DNA of 64,000 bases from Aerococcus viridans. Its GTDB lineage: Bacteria > Bacillota > Bacilli > Lactobacillales > Aerococcaceae. Of the stretch, positions 46,472-53,702 are shown piece by piece. Position 1 is the first letter of the stretch. Each line of letters starts with the position of its first letter. Under the pieces are notes generated by a model. The model was given only the letters and a program-made list of their open reading frames with translations. It was not told the DNA's origin and did no database searches. The DNA is taken from positions 186,001-250,000 of the forward strand of contig NZ_NBTM02000001.1 in assembly GCF_002083135.2 (NCBI RefSeq). Direction: 5' to 3'. The position numbers and the translations under genes were made by a program.

Positions 46472-48013
46472 ATGGCAGAAGAATCAAGTATAGAAAATAA
46501 AAGAAAAATCAGCGATCTTTCACTAAGTGAAATAAACGGAACAGTTGAAGTCCCAACCGGTAAAGGATTTTGGCGGACACTCTTAGCTTATTCCGGACCA
46601 GGTGCCCTGGTTGCCGTCGGTTATATGGATCCAGGCAACTGGTCAACTTCCATTACTGGTGGGCAAAATTTTCAATACATGCTGATGTCTGTGATTTTAG
46701 TATCATCACTTGTGGCCATGCTACTCCAATATATGGCAGCCAAACTAGGGATTGTCACCCAAGAAGATTTGGCCCAGGCCATCCGCTTACGGACCGGTAA
46801 AAAACTAGCTTTTGTCTTATGGATCATTACTGAATTGGCGATTATGGCAACTGATATTGCAGAAGTTATTGGGGCAGCCATTGCCTTATACCTCCTGTTC
46901 AATATTCCCTTACTCATTGCTGTTTTGATTACAGTCTTAGATGTCCTGCTCCTATTATTACTTGCCCACATCGGATTTCGGAAGATTGAAGCCTTTGTCG
47001 TTTGTTTGATTTTTGTTATCCTATTCGTATTTATCTACCAAGTGGCCTTATCAAATCCAACTTGGTCAGCCATTATCGCATCCTTTGTCCCAACCAGTGA
47101 TGTCCTCCAAACTAGTCCAGCTGTGAACGGGATGACACCCTTAGCTGGTTCTCTAGGTATTATCGGTGCAACAGTCATGCCCCACAACTTGTACCTGCAT
47201 TCCGCTATTTCACAAAGTCGGAAAATAGACCACGCGAATCAAGATCAAGTGGCGGCTGCAGTACGGTTTACCATGTGGGACTCTAACATTCAATTGGGGC
47301 TCGCCTTTGTCGTCAATGCCTTACTACTTGTCATGGGGGCTGCAGTTTTCAAAACCGGCGTCGTTCAAGACCCGTCATTCTTTGGTTTATATGAAGCCTT
47401 GTCTAATCCAAAATTTATGGCCAATTCTGTCTTAGCAGATTTAGCGTCAAAAGGTGTATTGGCCACATTATTCGCCGTTGCACTACTTGCTTCGGGTCAA
47501 AATTCAACTATTACAGGGACCCTTACCGGTCAAGTTATTATGGAAGGTTTTATTGAAATGAAATTACCACTTTGGGTTCGTCGGTTAATTACCCGTTTAA
47601 TCGCCATTATCCCAGTCGTATTGAGTGTCATATATACGAGCCAAAAAGGGACCGTTGAAGAGCATATCGCCTTGAATAACCTGATGAACAATTCCCAAGT
47701 CTTCTTAGCCCTTGCCCTACCATTTTCAATCATTCCTTTACTCATGATTACCGACGCTGAAAAAGATATGGGTCATCGCTTTAAAAATACCCTTATCGTC
47801 AAATTTTTAGGTTGGGTATCTGTTATTGGTTTAACTGTTTTAAACATGCTTGGTTTACCGGATGAAATCTTGTCCTTCTTCGGTGACAATCCGACTGCTG
47901 GGCAAATTTCCCTAGCCCATGTCCTAGTTATTTTAACTATGGCCTTCATCCTATCCTTACTCGTTTGGACCATCCTCACCTTATATAAAGGCAATAAGGC
48001 ATTGGTAAAATAA
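46472..48013 (+). CDS. mntH: Nramp-family divalent metal (Mn2+/Fe2+) transporter
   Basis: Proton-coupled manganese importer of 513 residues with about 11 membrane spans. The metal-binding DPGN of helix 1 is in GYMDPGNWST (residues about 50-59), and helix 6 has the family MPHN in GATVMPHNLYLHS (about 233-245). A conserved intracellular loop and GQNSTITGTLTGQ also fit. The N-terminal 35 residues are a hydrophilic extension. Start ATG has AAAGGAGA upstream. It is a single-gene unit on the plus strand between two minus-strand blocks. Confidence 0.94.
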   Translation: MAEESSIENKRKISDLSLSEINGTVEVPTGKGFWRTLLAYSGPGALVAVGYMDPGNWSTSITGGQNFQYMLMSVILVSSLVAMLLQYMAAKLGIVTQEDLAQAIRLRTGKKLAFVLWIITELAIMATDIAEVIGAAIALYLLFNIPLLIAVLITVLDVLLLLLLAHIGFRKIEAFVVCLIFVILFVFIYQVALSNPTWSAIIASFVPTSDVLQTSPAVNGMTPLAGSLGIIGATVMPHNLYLHSAISQSRKIDHANQDQVAAAVRFTMWDSNIQLGLAFVVNALLLVMGAAVFKTGVVQDPSFFGLYEALSNPKFMANSVLADLASKGVLATLFAVALLASGQNSTITGTLTGQVIMEGFIEMKLPLWVRRLITRLIAIIPVVLSVIYTSQKGTVEEHIALNNLMNNSQVFLALALPFSIIPLLMITDAEKDMGHRFKNTLIVKFLGWVSVIGLTVLNMLGLPDEILSFFGDNPTAGQISLAHVLVILTMAFILSLLVWTILTLYKGNKALVK

Positions 48014-48039
48014 ACATTTATATATAAAACAAATCGCAA

Positions 48040-48083
48040 ATAAAATCGCGACCAATCTTAAATGAGGCTGGTCACGATTTTAT
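48040..48083. terminator. Bidirectional terminator between mntH and mazG-like gene
   Basis: ATAAAATCGCGACCA (48040-48054) pairs with TGGTCACGATTTTAT (48069-48083), one mismatch in the stem. The A-rich and T-rich flanks can serve both converging genes. Confidence 0.8.
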
Positions 48084-48410
48084 TTATAATTCAGTATATT
48101 TACTATTATTATTACGGCTTTTTTCAACGGGATATTTTTCCTTATTTTTAATCAACTTGCGCTCGATAATGTCATCGATATCCAAGTTTAAATTGTCCGC
48201 CAACATGTAGGCATAAATCAGCACATCCGCTAATTCATCTTTAATAGCGTCCAAATCCTCAACACCCTCGGCTGCCGTTTTCCACTGGAAGATTTCCAGT
48301 AATTCCGACGCTTCCAAGGTGATTGATAGGGCTAAATCCTTCTCATTGTGAAATTGTCGCCAGTTTCGCTCATCCCGAAATTGATTGACCTTGTCCATAC
48401 TAGATGCCAT
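48084..48410 (-). CDS. MazG-like nucleotide pyrophosphohydrolase
   Basis: Small all-alpha NTP pyrophosphatase of 108 residues, of the RS21-C6/iMazG type that cleaves (d)NTPs to NMP and pyrophosphate. The metal-binding signature is intact: EASELLEIFQW (ExxE, about residues 32-42) and DELADVLIYAYMLADNLNLD (ExxD, about 57-76). The C-terminal tail is Asn- and Lys-rich. Its ATG overlaps the stop of the GIY-YIG/DUF2075 gene by 11 bases, so the two are translated together. Single-domain MazG proteins serve in house-cleaning and in nucleotide depletion during phage attack or stress; which applies here is not known. Confidence 0.88.
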   Translation of the reverse strand: MASSMDKVNQFRDERNWRQFHNEKDLALSITLEASELLEIFQWKTAAEGVEDLDAIKDELADVLIYAYMLADNLNLDIDDIIERKLIKNKEKYPVEKSRNNNSKYTEL

Positions 48411-50094
48411 TCTTCATTGCCTCCACTCTCATGTCCTGTAATTTCCGCTTCAAATTGTCATTGACCGCATAAATGGCTAAGCCGTATATTCCCCGCTTCA
48501 TCAAGACGTTGATTGAATTCAAGATAATCTGCTCTTTAGCGGCCATGGCCTCCTTGTGACTGGCAAAACGATTAGCACCGCTGTAACCACCCGTATCTTG
48601 ATATTTGCTTGGATCGATGGTTAATCTTTCGGTCTCAAAATCATAATCAATTGACGGTCCAAGTACAATACCCACATAGTTTAAATCAAATCCCTGGACT
48701 GTGTAAATGGACCCGACTTCATTGATGGTTTCTGGCCGCTCTGACCAGGTCACCTTACTATTGGTCGTATTCCAAGGTAGGTTGATGCCAGCTTCATCCA
48801 CCAGGTAGACGTCGCCATTCTTCTTATGGGCAAAATCAAAGGTGGACACAATTCGTGACAGTCCCTTATCCGCATTCTTTTGGTAGATATAATCTTTAAA
48901 GGCGGTTGGATCGTCGAAGACCTTGAATTCAAAGTGGTCGTCAGAAGGTGGAAGTGGCATCACTTTTTGCCCAACAAAATCATTCACCCAATTCATGACT
49001 GCTGGAGAGGCGTTCATACGGAACTGGTCGGTCAAATGGTATTCGTCGGCGTCGTATTTCTTCAAAATAGACTTTAAATCGTCCGACTGCCACTTACTCT
49101 TGACCTTCAAATATTGCTTTTCATCAAAAATTAGGACGGCAACCTTGGCCTTGTCCATGATGGCGTCTAAATGGTTTTCGCCGTAGAAATTGTTGTAGGG
49201 ATCCGCTTGGCTCAACAACAAATGGCCTTCATCAATTAAGACAATATCCGCTTCCTCTATTTTTTGATTGTTGATGAAAGTGGTCGGCTTAGCGAAATCC
49301 TTCTTCTTTAGATAAGGCAGTGATTCTGAGATTTGCTGGTAAGTTTTCAACATTTCCGAATGGTTGACCAATAAGAAGTTTTTAGTCCCCGCCAATACGG
49401 AATGGCTTTGCCGAGCCTCTTCTTGTAAGGTATTGAATAAGGATGACAAAATGACACTCTTACCCGTTCCAGCTTCCCCATGTATGACGTAGACTTTCTT
49501 TTTGACGTCTTTTTCTTGGTGAATATCCTGCATAACCCGCTTGCAATAATCGAGGATATTTTCTTTTAAGGCCCGCTGTGGTTCAGACAGAGTTTTAAAG
49601 GGCGATAATTTATAGATGTCTCGATTTTTAAGGTTATCAGTCGTCTCCTTGGCCAACCCCTCACGCCGTAAGGATTCCCAGATGTCCTCAAATAAATCAT
49701 CGTCAAATAAGGACTTTTGATAATAATTATGCATGGACAAGTTGGCCGTCTGGCTGATATTTTGCAAGGAAAATTGGTTATCCGCAATAAAATAGTTGAT
49801 CAGGTTGGTTTCAATATTAAAGGTCGCCGACTGGTTAAAGGTCTGGTGGCCAATAAACAAGGCGTCGGTTAATTCTTTACGTGCCTTATTTTTTAAATGG
49901 TCTCGCATCCGGTTGTGAACATGGACTGTTTGGCCGATATAGGCTTTAGGACGAGATTTCGTTTCTTTATTTTGATGCAGGATATAAACAATTGGGTAAT
50001 TTTCAATGTATAAAGTATGCATCTCCCGGATGTCATCGAGATCAAACCTTTTACGCTCGAAATTAATCGGTTTAAGGCTGTCTTGCTTTTCCAT
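48400..50094 (-). CDS. GIY-YIG nuclease fused to DUF2075 P-loop ATPase/helicase
   Basis: Counting from ATG 50094 (564 residues). The GIY-YIG domain spans about residues 30-105, with Tyr37 in IVYIL, AYIGQT at 51-56, Arg62/Arg64 in HNRMRDHL and Glu95 in FNIETNLI; all catalytic positions look intact. The DUF2075 ATPase follows, with Walker A GEAGTGKS near 205, DEGH near 287, a QFRMN motif near 350 and IYTVQGFDLNYVGIVLGP near 465, resembling superfamily 1 helicase motifs. ATG 50094 has GAGGGG six bases upstream; ATGs at 50112 and 50130 are alternatives, and the open frame to 50199 runs back through the hairpin at 50175-50222. Overlaps the MazG gene. Function untested; nucleic acid cleavage is likely. 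Confidence 0.85.
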   Translation of the reverse strand: MEKQDSLKPINFERKRFDLDDIREMHTLYIENYPIVYILHQNKETKSRPKAYIGQTVHVHNRMRDHLKNKARKELTDALFIGHQTFNQSATFNIETNLINYFIADNQFSLQNISQTANLSMHNYYQKSLFDDDLFEDIWESLRREGLAKETTDNLKNRDIYKLSPFKTLSEPQRALKENILDYCKRVMQDIHQEKDVKKKVYVIHGEAGTGKSVILSSLFNTLQEEARQSHSVLAGTKNFLLVNHSEMLKTYQQISESLPYLKKKDFAKPTTFINNQKIEEADIVLIDEGHLLLSQADPYNNFYGENHLDAIMDKAKVAVLIFDEKQYLKVKSKWQSDDLKSILKKYDADEYHLTDQFRMNASPAVMNWVNDFVGQKVMPLPPSDDHFEFKVFDDPTAFKDYIYQKNADKGLSRIVSTFDFAHKKNGDVYLVDEAGINLPWNTTNSKVTWSERPETINEVGSIYTVQGFDLNYVGIVLGPSIDYDFETERLTIDPSKYQDTGGYSGANRFASHKEAMAAKEQIILNSINVLMKRGIYGLAIYAVNDNLKRKLQDMRVEAMKNGI

Positions 50095-50128
50095 TCGCTT
50101 CCCCTCACTCATTTTATTCTTACCTTCC

Positions 50129-50157
50129 ATAATGCGCCAAGGCAAATTGAAATGCAA
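50129..50157 (-). promoter_or_regulatory. Weak promoter candidate before the GIY-YIG/DUF2075 gene
   Basis: Minus strand TTGCAT, 17 bases and CATTAT (50129-50134). Matches to consensus are poor. If used, transcription would start inside the longer open frame and favour the start at 50094 or 50112. Confidence 0.3.
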
Positions 50158-50174
50158 CCCAAAATGATAGACAG

Positions 50175-50222
50175 AAAAGCTGACAAAGTGCACATCCAAT
50201 TGACCTGCCTTAGTCAGCTTTT
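50175..50222 (-). repeat. Inverted repeat between the vWA and nuclease halves of the cluster
   Basis: AAAAGCTGAC (50175-50184) and GTCAGCTTTT (50213-50222) form a perfect 10-base stem with a 28-base loop. On the minus strand the stem ends in TTTT, then CTG. It could be a leaky terminator that lowers expression of the two downstream genes. Confidence 0.6.
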
Positions 50223-50250
50223 ATATTCGTTAGTATTTTTACACGAGTAT

Positions 50251-50700
50251 TCATATAAATTCTGCTAATAATGCTTCTTGCTGTTTTTTTAATTCTGGTA
50301 TATCTTGTCCGATTAATTTATCCCACATAGATACTTGGCTACCCGTGCGGCTGATCATAGATTCTTTAGCTGTATTGGCTAAGTCAGCCCGCTTGATGGT
50401 TTCGTATTTTGCCCATGCATTGGCTAGAAATTGAGGGTCCTTGTCACTTGAAATCCCTGTTTCCATTCTAAAATGGTTGCCCTTTTGCAATAGGTTTAAC
50501 TGGTTCATCTGACTTGGAAACATATCTAAATAGCCATTGGCCACAATATAAGCTGCGATTTCTTCGTCAATTTGTTTGAAATTAAATTGAAAGGGAATAT
50601 GCCACTGTTTAAAGGTGGCATAGGGAATATCTTTTACCATAGGGGCGTAGTCACCCATTTGCGCCTTTACCAAGGCTTTCTTGATTTTGATGGTATCCAT
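50251..50700 (-). CDS. Unrecognised 149-residue protein in the MoxR-vWA operon
   Basis: I do not recognise a family. The protein is soluble and hydrophilic, with no signal peptide, membrane segment or obvious metal ligands (no cysteine pairs). It looks mainly helical, with Lys/Gln/Glu-rich ends (MDTIKIKKALVKAQMG... and PELKKQQEALLAEF) and an aromatic-rich middle (FKQWHIPFQFNFKQ). ATG 50700 follows the vWA stop by nine bases with a strong GGAGG, so it belongs to the same operon and is efficiently translated. A role as adaptor or target-recognition subunit of the MoxR-vWA pair is only an inference. Confidence 0.75.
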   Translation of the reverse strand: MDTIKIKKALVKAQMGDYAPMVKDIPYATFKQWHIPFQFNFKQIDEEIAAYIVANGYLDMFPSQMNQLNLLQKGNHFRMETGISSDKDPQFLANAWAKYETIKRADLANTAKESMISRTGSQVSMWDKLIGQDIPELKKQQEALLAEFI

Positions 50701-50709
50701 TTGAACCTC

Positions 50710-52266
50710 CTAGAAATGGTCACTGTCTTGGTTACTGATTGGGGCGTTTTTATGGTGATGCAAGACATGTCGGTTATACCGTTCGTCCGCTTTCAGATAT
50801 AAAACTTTTCCGCCACCATCTGTAGATAGAGTTGAGGGATCGCCCACTTCTGTTTCAGTCAGTACCCAATACATATTGGTAAAACCGTATCGTTCAAAGT
50901 CGTCGTCTCCATAGCCGTCTGTGAAATAAACGGCTACCGTATCTTCATTGGTAAAGCCTTGTTCATGTAGCCACTGGTAGGCCGGTGCAAAAGAAGTCCC
51001 CCCGCGACCCGCAAATTCCATATCTTTCAAAGACTGGAAGGATAAGGGCTTGGCGTATTGGACTGTCGTATCCACATGAACAACCCACACTTCTGCATGC
51101 AGGGTCTTTTGAATATTGGCCAATTCACCTAGGGAATAAGCTAAAGCCTCCTCATTTTGTGATGCTGAGGTATCAAAGAAGGCCACCAAGCGGCTGGCAG
51201 TATCCAAAATTCGGCCCGGTAAATCTACCCGGTGCGGTTGCCGGCGGTTCATCCGGTTTTTAGACATTTTATAAGGCACTAATGACGTCCCCATGCCTCG
51301 TTTAATCACATCCCGCCAGTTTAAGGCCCGTTGTTTGGTGATTTGGTCGATGTGGACCTTGACTTCACTGGATAATTTCAACCTTAATTCTTCAGTCATC
51401 TGACTATAAGAATCTTTGATCAGCCCGTTCATCAATTTCCGGTATAAGTCCGCGTGCTGACTGTTTGGGGTTATCGGCTGCATGGTCCGGTTGTTTTTCA
51501 TTTCCTCTTTCAATTGTTTGGCCGAGTCAATCCGCAATTCTTCCGCCTTATTAGAATCGAAATTGCCGGCTAATTGGCTGTACAAGTCGTCCATTTGCCC
51601 AGACCCAAGCATCTTATTGAAGGTCGACTCTGTCTGGTTGTGCCCCTGTTTTTTTGGGTCGTTTTTGACCGCTTTTAACTCATTATAATAGTACAAGGTC
51701 CCTGCTTTAGGCAAAATGAGTCTATTTTCCGTAATATGCTTGATCCATTTCAAGGTCACCACCGTATCAGGTAGGTCATCCACATATTGGTTCACCTCAG
51801 CTTCCATAGCCACGCTCATGACTTTAGCTGATTCCTCATCTTTAAAAGCCCAATCATACTCAACGATATGCCCAAATAAAACGTGGTAACACATCTGTCT
51901 AATGGCCGCTAGCATCCCCTCAGGCGTTTCATAATAAAGGTAGAATAGGATTGGATTAATGGTCATGACCAGGTCTAAGCCACGGAAACCAATGGTAATA
52001 GGTTTTGCTAGTGATCCATTCATCTCCCGGTCGGTATGGAAGAGAATCCCCGCAAAAAGTACATCTCTTGCCCCCTTTTGCGAGTCTTGGTTGTTCATAA
52101 GGGTGGCCGTCAAAATCCCCAACAATTGATTTTGGGCGTCAGCAAATTTCTCATAATCCTCGTATTGACCATGGTTTAGAAAGGTTATATAAGCGACTCT
52201 CATTTTCCGAAAGGTCGACTCGATATTTTCAAATTCAAAGGCGGAAAATAATGTATGCTCACTCAC
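50710..52266 (-). CDS. vWA protein with degenerate DUF2201 metallopeptidase-like N-terminus
   Basis: 518 residues in two parts. The N-terminal 300 residues follow the DUF2201 putative metallopeptidase layout, but where that family has HExxH the sequence reads QMCYHVLFGH (about 121-130), so the zinc site appears lost. The C-terminal vWA-like domain keeps a MIDAS: DxSxS in FFDTSASQ (about 365), Thr in GRGGTSFAP and Asp in YFTDGYGD (about 449). A basic linker (KMSKNRMNRRQPHRVD) joins them. It follows the MoxR gene by 30 bases. MoxR-vWA pairs act as chaperone-like assembly or remodelling machines; the client here is unknown. Confidence 0.82.
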   Translation of the reverse strand: MSEHTLFSAFEFENIESTFRKMRVAYITFLNHGQYEDYEKFADAQNQLLGILTATLMNNQDSQKGARDVLFAGILFHTDREMNGSLAKPITIGFRGLDLVMTINPILFYLYYETPEGMLAAIRQMCYHVLFGHIVEYDWAFKDEESAKVMSVAMEAEVNQYVDDLPDTVVTLKWIKHITENRLILPKAGTLYYYNELKAVKNDPKKQGHNQTESTFNKMLGSGQMDDLYSQLAGNFDSNKAEELRIDSAKQLKEEMKNNRTMQPITPNSQHADLYRKLMNGLIKDSYSQMTEELRLKLSSEVKVHIDQITKQRALNWRDVIKRGMGTSLVPYKMSKNRMNRRQPHRVDLPGRILDTASRLVAFFDTSASQNEEALAYSLGELANIQKTLHAEVWVVHVDTTVQYAKPLSFQSLKDMEFAGRGGTSFAPAYQWLHEQGFTNEDTVAVYFTDGYGDDDFERYGFTNMYWVLTETEVGDPSTLSTDGGGKVLYLKADERYNRHVLHHHKNAPISNQDSDHF

Positions 52267-52296
52267 TTAGGCACCCTCTTTCTTCCTGATTATTGT

Positions 52297-53496
52297 CTAC
52301 TGGTTGGCGTTCACAGCCATAGTGATATCAAACGTTTTCTCCACAAATCTAGGATGTTGGTTCAAGGCCTTGTAGAAGTTCGCCATAGCTGAATCATCCG
52401 GCCCATCATGCATTCGTTTGATTAAAATATAAATTTCATCCGGTTCAGAAGCGACGAAAATATCTGTATAACGGCTGATTAGATGCTTGTCTTTAATTAA
52501 ATTTGGTTGGTTAACGATATAATCCGTTAAATCTTCAATTACCCGTTTACGACGCACGATTGGCATCGCTTGGTAGCGGTCAAGGATGGCTTGGTCTAAG
52601 TCCGTCCCCTGTGCTTGAACAATTTCCGTTGGTTTAATAAAATCGGTTTGTTGCTGTCTCAAGAAAGTCACAAAAACTTGACCTGTTTCGTCCCCGATAT
52701 TCCCCTCGATTCCTTCAATCAAGAATTCAAGGTAGTCATCCGTTAGGTGATATATATCATGACCCGCATCTTCAAAAGCGTACAGGAGGTTAGATAAACG
52801 TTCATAGGCACGTGGGGTTGGGTTTTTATCCCTTGTTTCATCAATGACAATGAAATATTGACGCCCATCAGCTTGCAAGAATTCAGTGATTAAGGGATGA
52901 ATCATGGTCCGACCTGGTTTACTTGTGTGTGTCTTTTGGGCAAAAGACGTAAGCCAATCTTCTAGGTTGACACCCATTCGAATCCGCATGGTCCGGTCGT
53001 TAATGGCCATGTCACGGGCATTTGTAGCATAAGAAGTGTTCTCAAAACCTTCCGCATCACTAGACGGGTTTTCTGCGGTAATAATCACCACATTGTCCGG
53101 TAAGGCCTGCCCCATCAAGTTACGTTGTAAGACCAGGTTCATCAATTCCCCTTGCACCATGGCGATTGGCCGATTAAATTCATCTAAGAAAAGAATGACT
53201 TTGCGGTTTGGATTGGCTTCTGCTTCCGTAATGGCTCCTTGAATTTGGGGATTTAAATAGTACTGGATATGGTCTTCTTTAGGAACTGGCATGGTCAAGT
53301 CACCTGGTTGCAGTAATGAACAGGTAATTTCAAAATAACCAAAATCGTTATGTATGGCTATGTCACGTACCATTTGGGACTTCCCAATCCCACCGTGGCC
53401 GACAATATTTGGCACAATATCTGTATCCTGAGCCAGGATTAAATTTAACCCCTTATATACAGCTGTATAAGGTAAACCAGCAACTCTATCTGTCAT
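52297..53496 (-). CDS. MoxR-like AAA+ ATPase
   Basis: 399-residue AAA+ protein. Walker A GHGGIGKSQM (about residues 33-42), Walker B VILFLDEFNRP (about 99-109), sensor 1 in VVIITAENPSSD (about 133-144) and a following Arg-rich segment NDRTMRIRMG that may supply the arginine finger. A helical lid domain of about 180 residues follows. MoxR ATPases work with vWA partners, and one is encoded just downstream. First gene of the cluster, preceded by a promoter with unusual repeats. The start ATG has GAAGGTG upstream. Confidence 0.86.
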   Translation of the reverse strand: MTDRVAGLPYTAVYKGLNLILAQDTDIVPNIVGHGGIGKSQMVRDIAIHNDFGYFEITCSLLQPGDLTMPVPKEDHIQYYLNPQIQGAITEAEANPNRKVILFLDEFNRPIAMVQGELMNLVLQRNLMGQALPDNVVIITAENPSSDAEGFENTSYATNARDMAINDRTMRIRMGVNLEDWLTSFAQKTHTSKPGRTMIHPLITEFLQADGRQYFIVIDETRDKNPTPRAYERLSNLLYAFEDAGHDIYHLTDDYLEFLIEGIEGNIGDETGQVFVTFLRQQQTDFIKPTEIVQAQGTDLDQAILDRYQAMPIVRRKRVIEDLTDYIVNQPNLIKDKHLISRYTDIFVASEPDEIYILIKRMHDGPDDSAMANFYKALNQHPRFVEKTFDITMAVNANQ

Positions 53497-53533
53497 AATC
53501 TATTCACACCTTCTGTATTCATCGTTTCTTTTT

Positions 53534-53562
53534 ATTATACGAGATCCCTCTCGTAAATCTAT
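53534..53562 (-). promoter_or_regulatory. Promoter of the MoxR-vWA cluster with repeats over -10 and -35
   Basis: Minus strand -10 TATAAT (53534-53539) is perfect, but the sequence 17 bases upstream is ATAGAT (53557-53562), a poor -35. An 18-base inverted repeat with 7-base arms (TACGAGA at 53538-53544, TCTCGTA at 53549-53555) overlaps the -10. A direct repeat of TCTATCTATT (53558-53567 and 53578-53587, 20 bases apart) covers the -35 and upstream. The layout suits a promoter needing an activator and blocked by a repressor. Confidence 0.6.
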
Positions 53563-53668
53563 CTATTTCCAAATATTTCTATCTATTGTAATCACTAGGA
53601 GTACCAAATTGTATTCAACCAAACCTGTATTAGAGTTCTTTATTATTGGAGACTCGGCCATTGACCAA

Positions 53669-53696
53669 CTAAAAAGGAGCATTTGCATGCTCCTTT
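53669..53696 (-). terminator. Terminator of rny
   Basis: Minus strand AAAGGAGCAT (53687-53696) pairs with ATGCTCCTTT (53673-53682) across GCAA, followed by TT. It isolates the MoxR cluster from rny transcription. Confidence 0.85.
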
Positions 53697-53702
53697 GGTA
53701 AA

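Noticed and set aside
50095-50199. N-terminal extension of the GIY-YIG/DUF2075 protein
   Set aside because: The extra 35 residues have no ribosome-binding site, are unlike the rest of the protein and run through the inverted repeat; GAGGGG before ATG 50094 is the better signal.
48084-53496. Prophage or integrative element carrying the accessory cluster
   Set aside because: No integrase, capsid, portal or relaxase gene, no att-like direct repeats found at the edges and no tRNA next to it. xerD at 26 kb is the chromosomal dimer-resolution enzyme, not a phage integrase.
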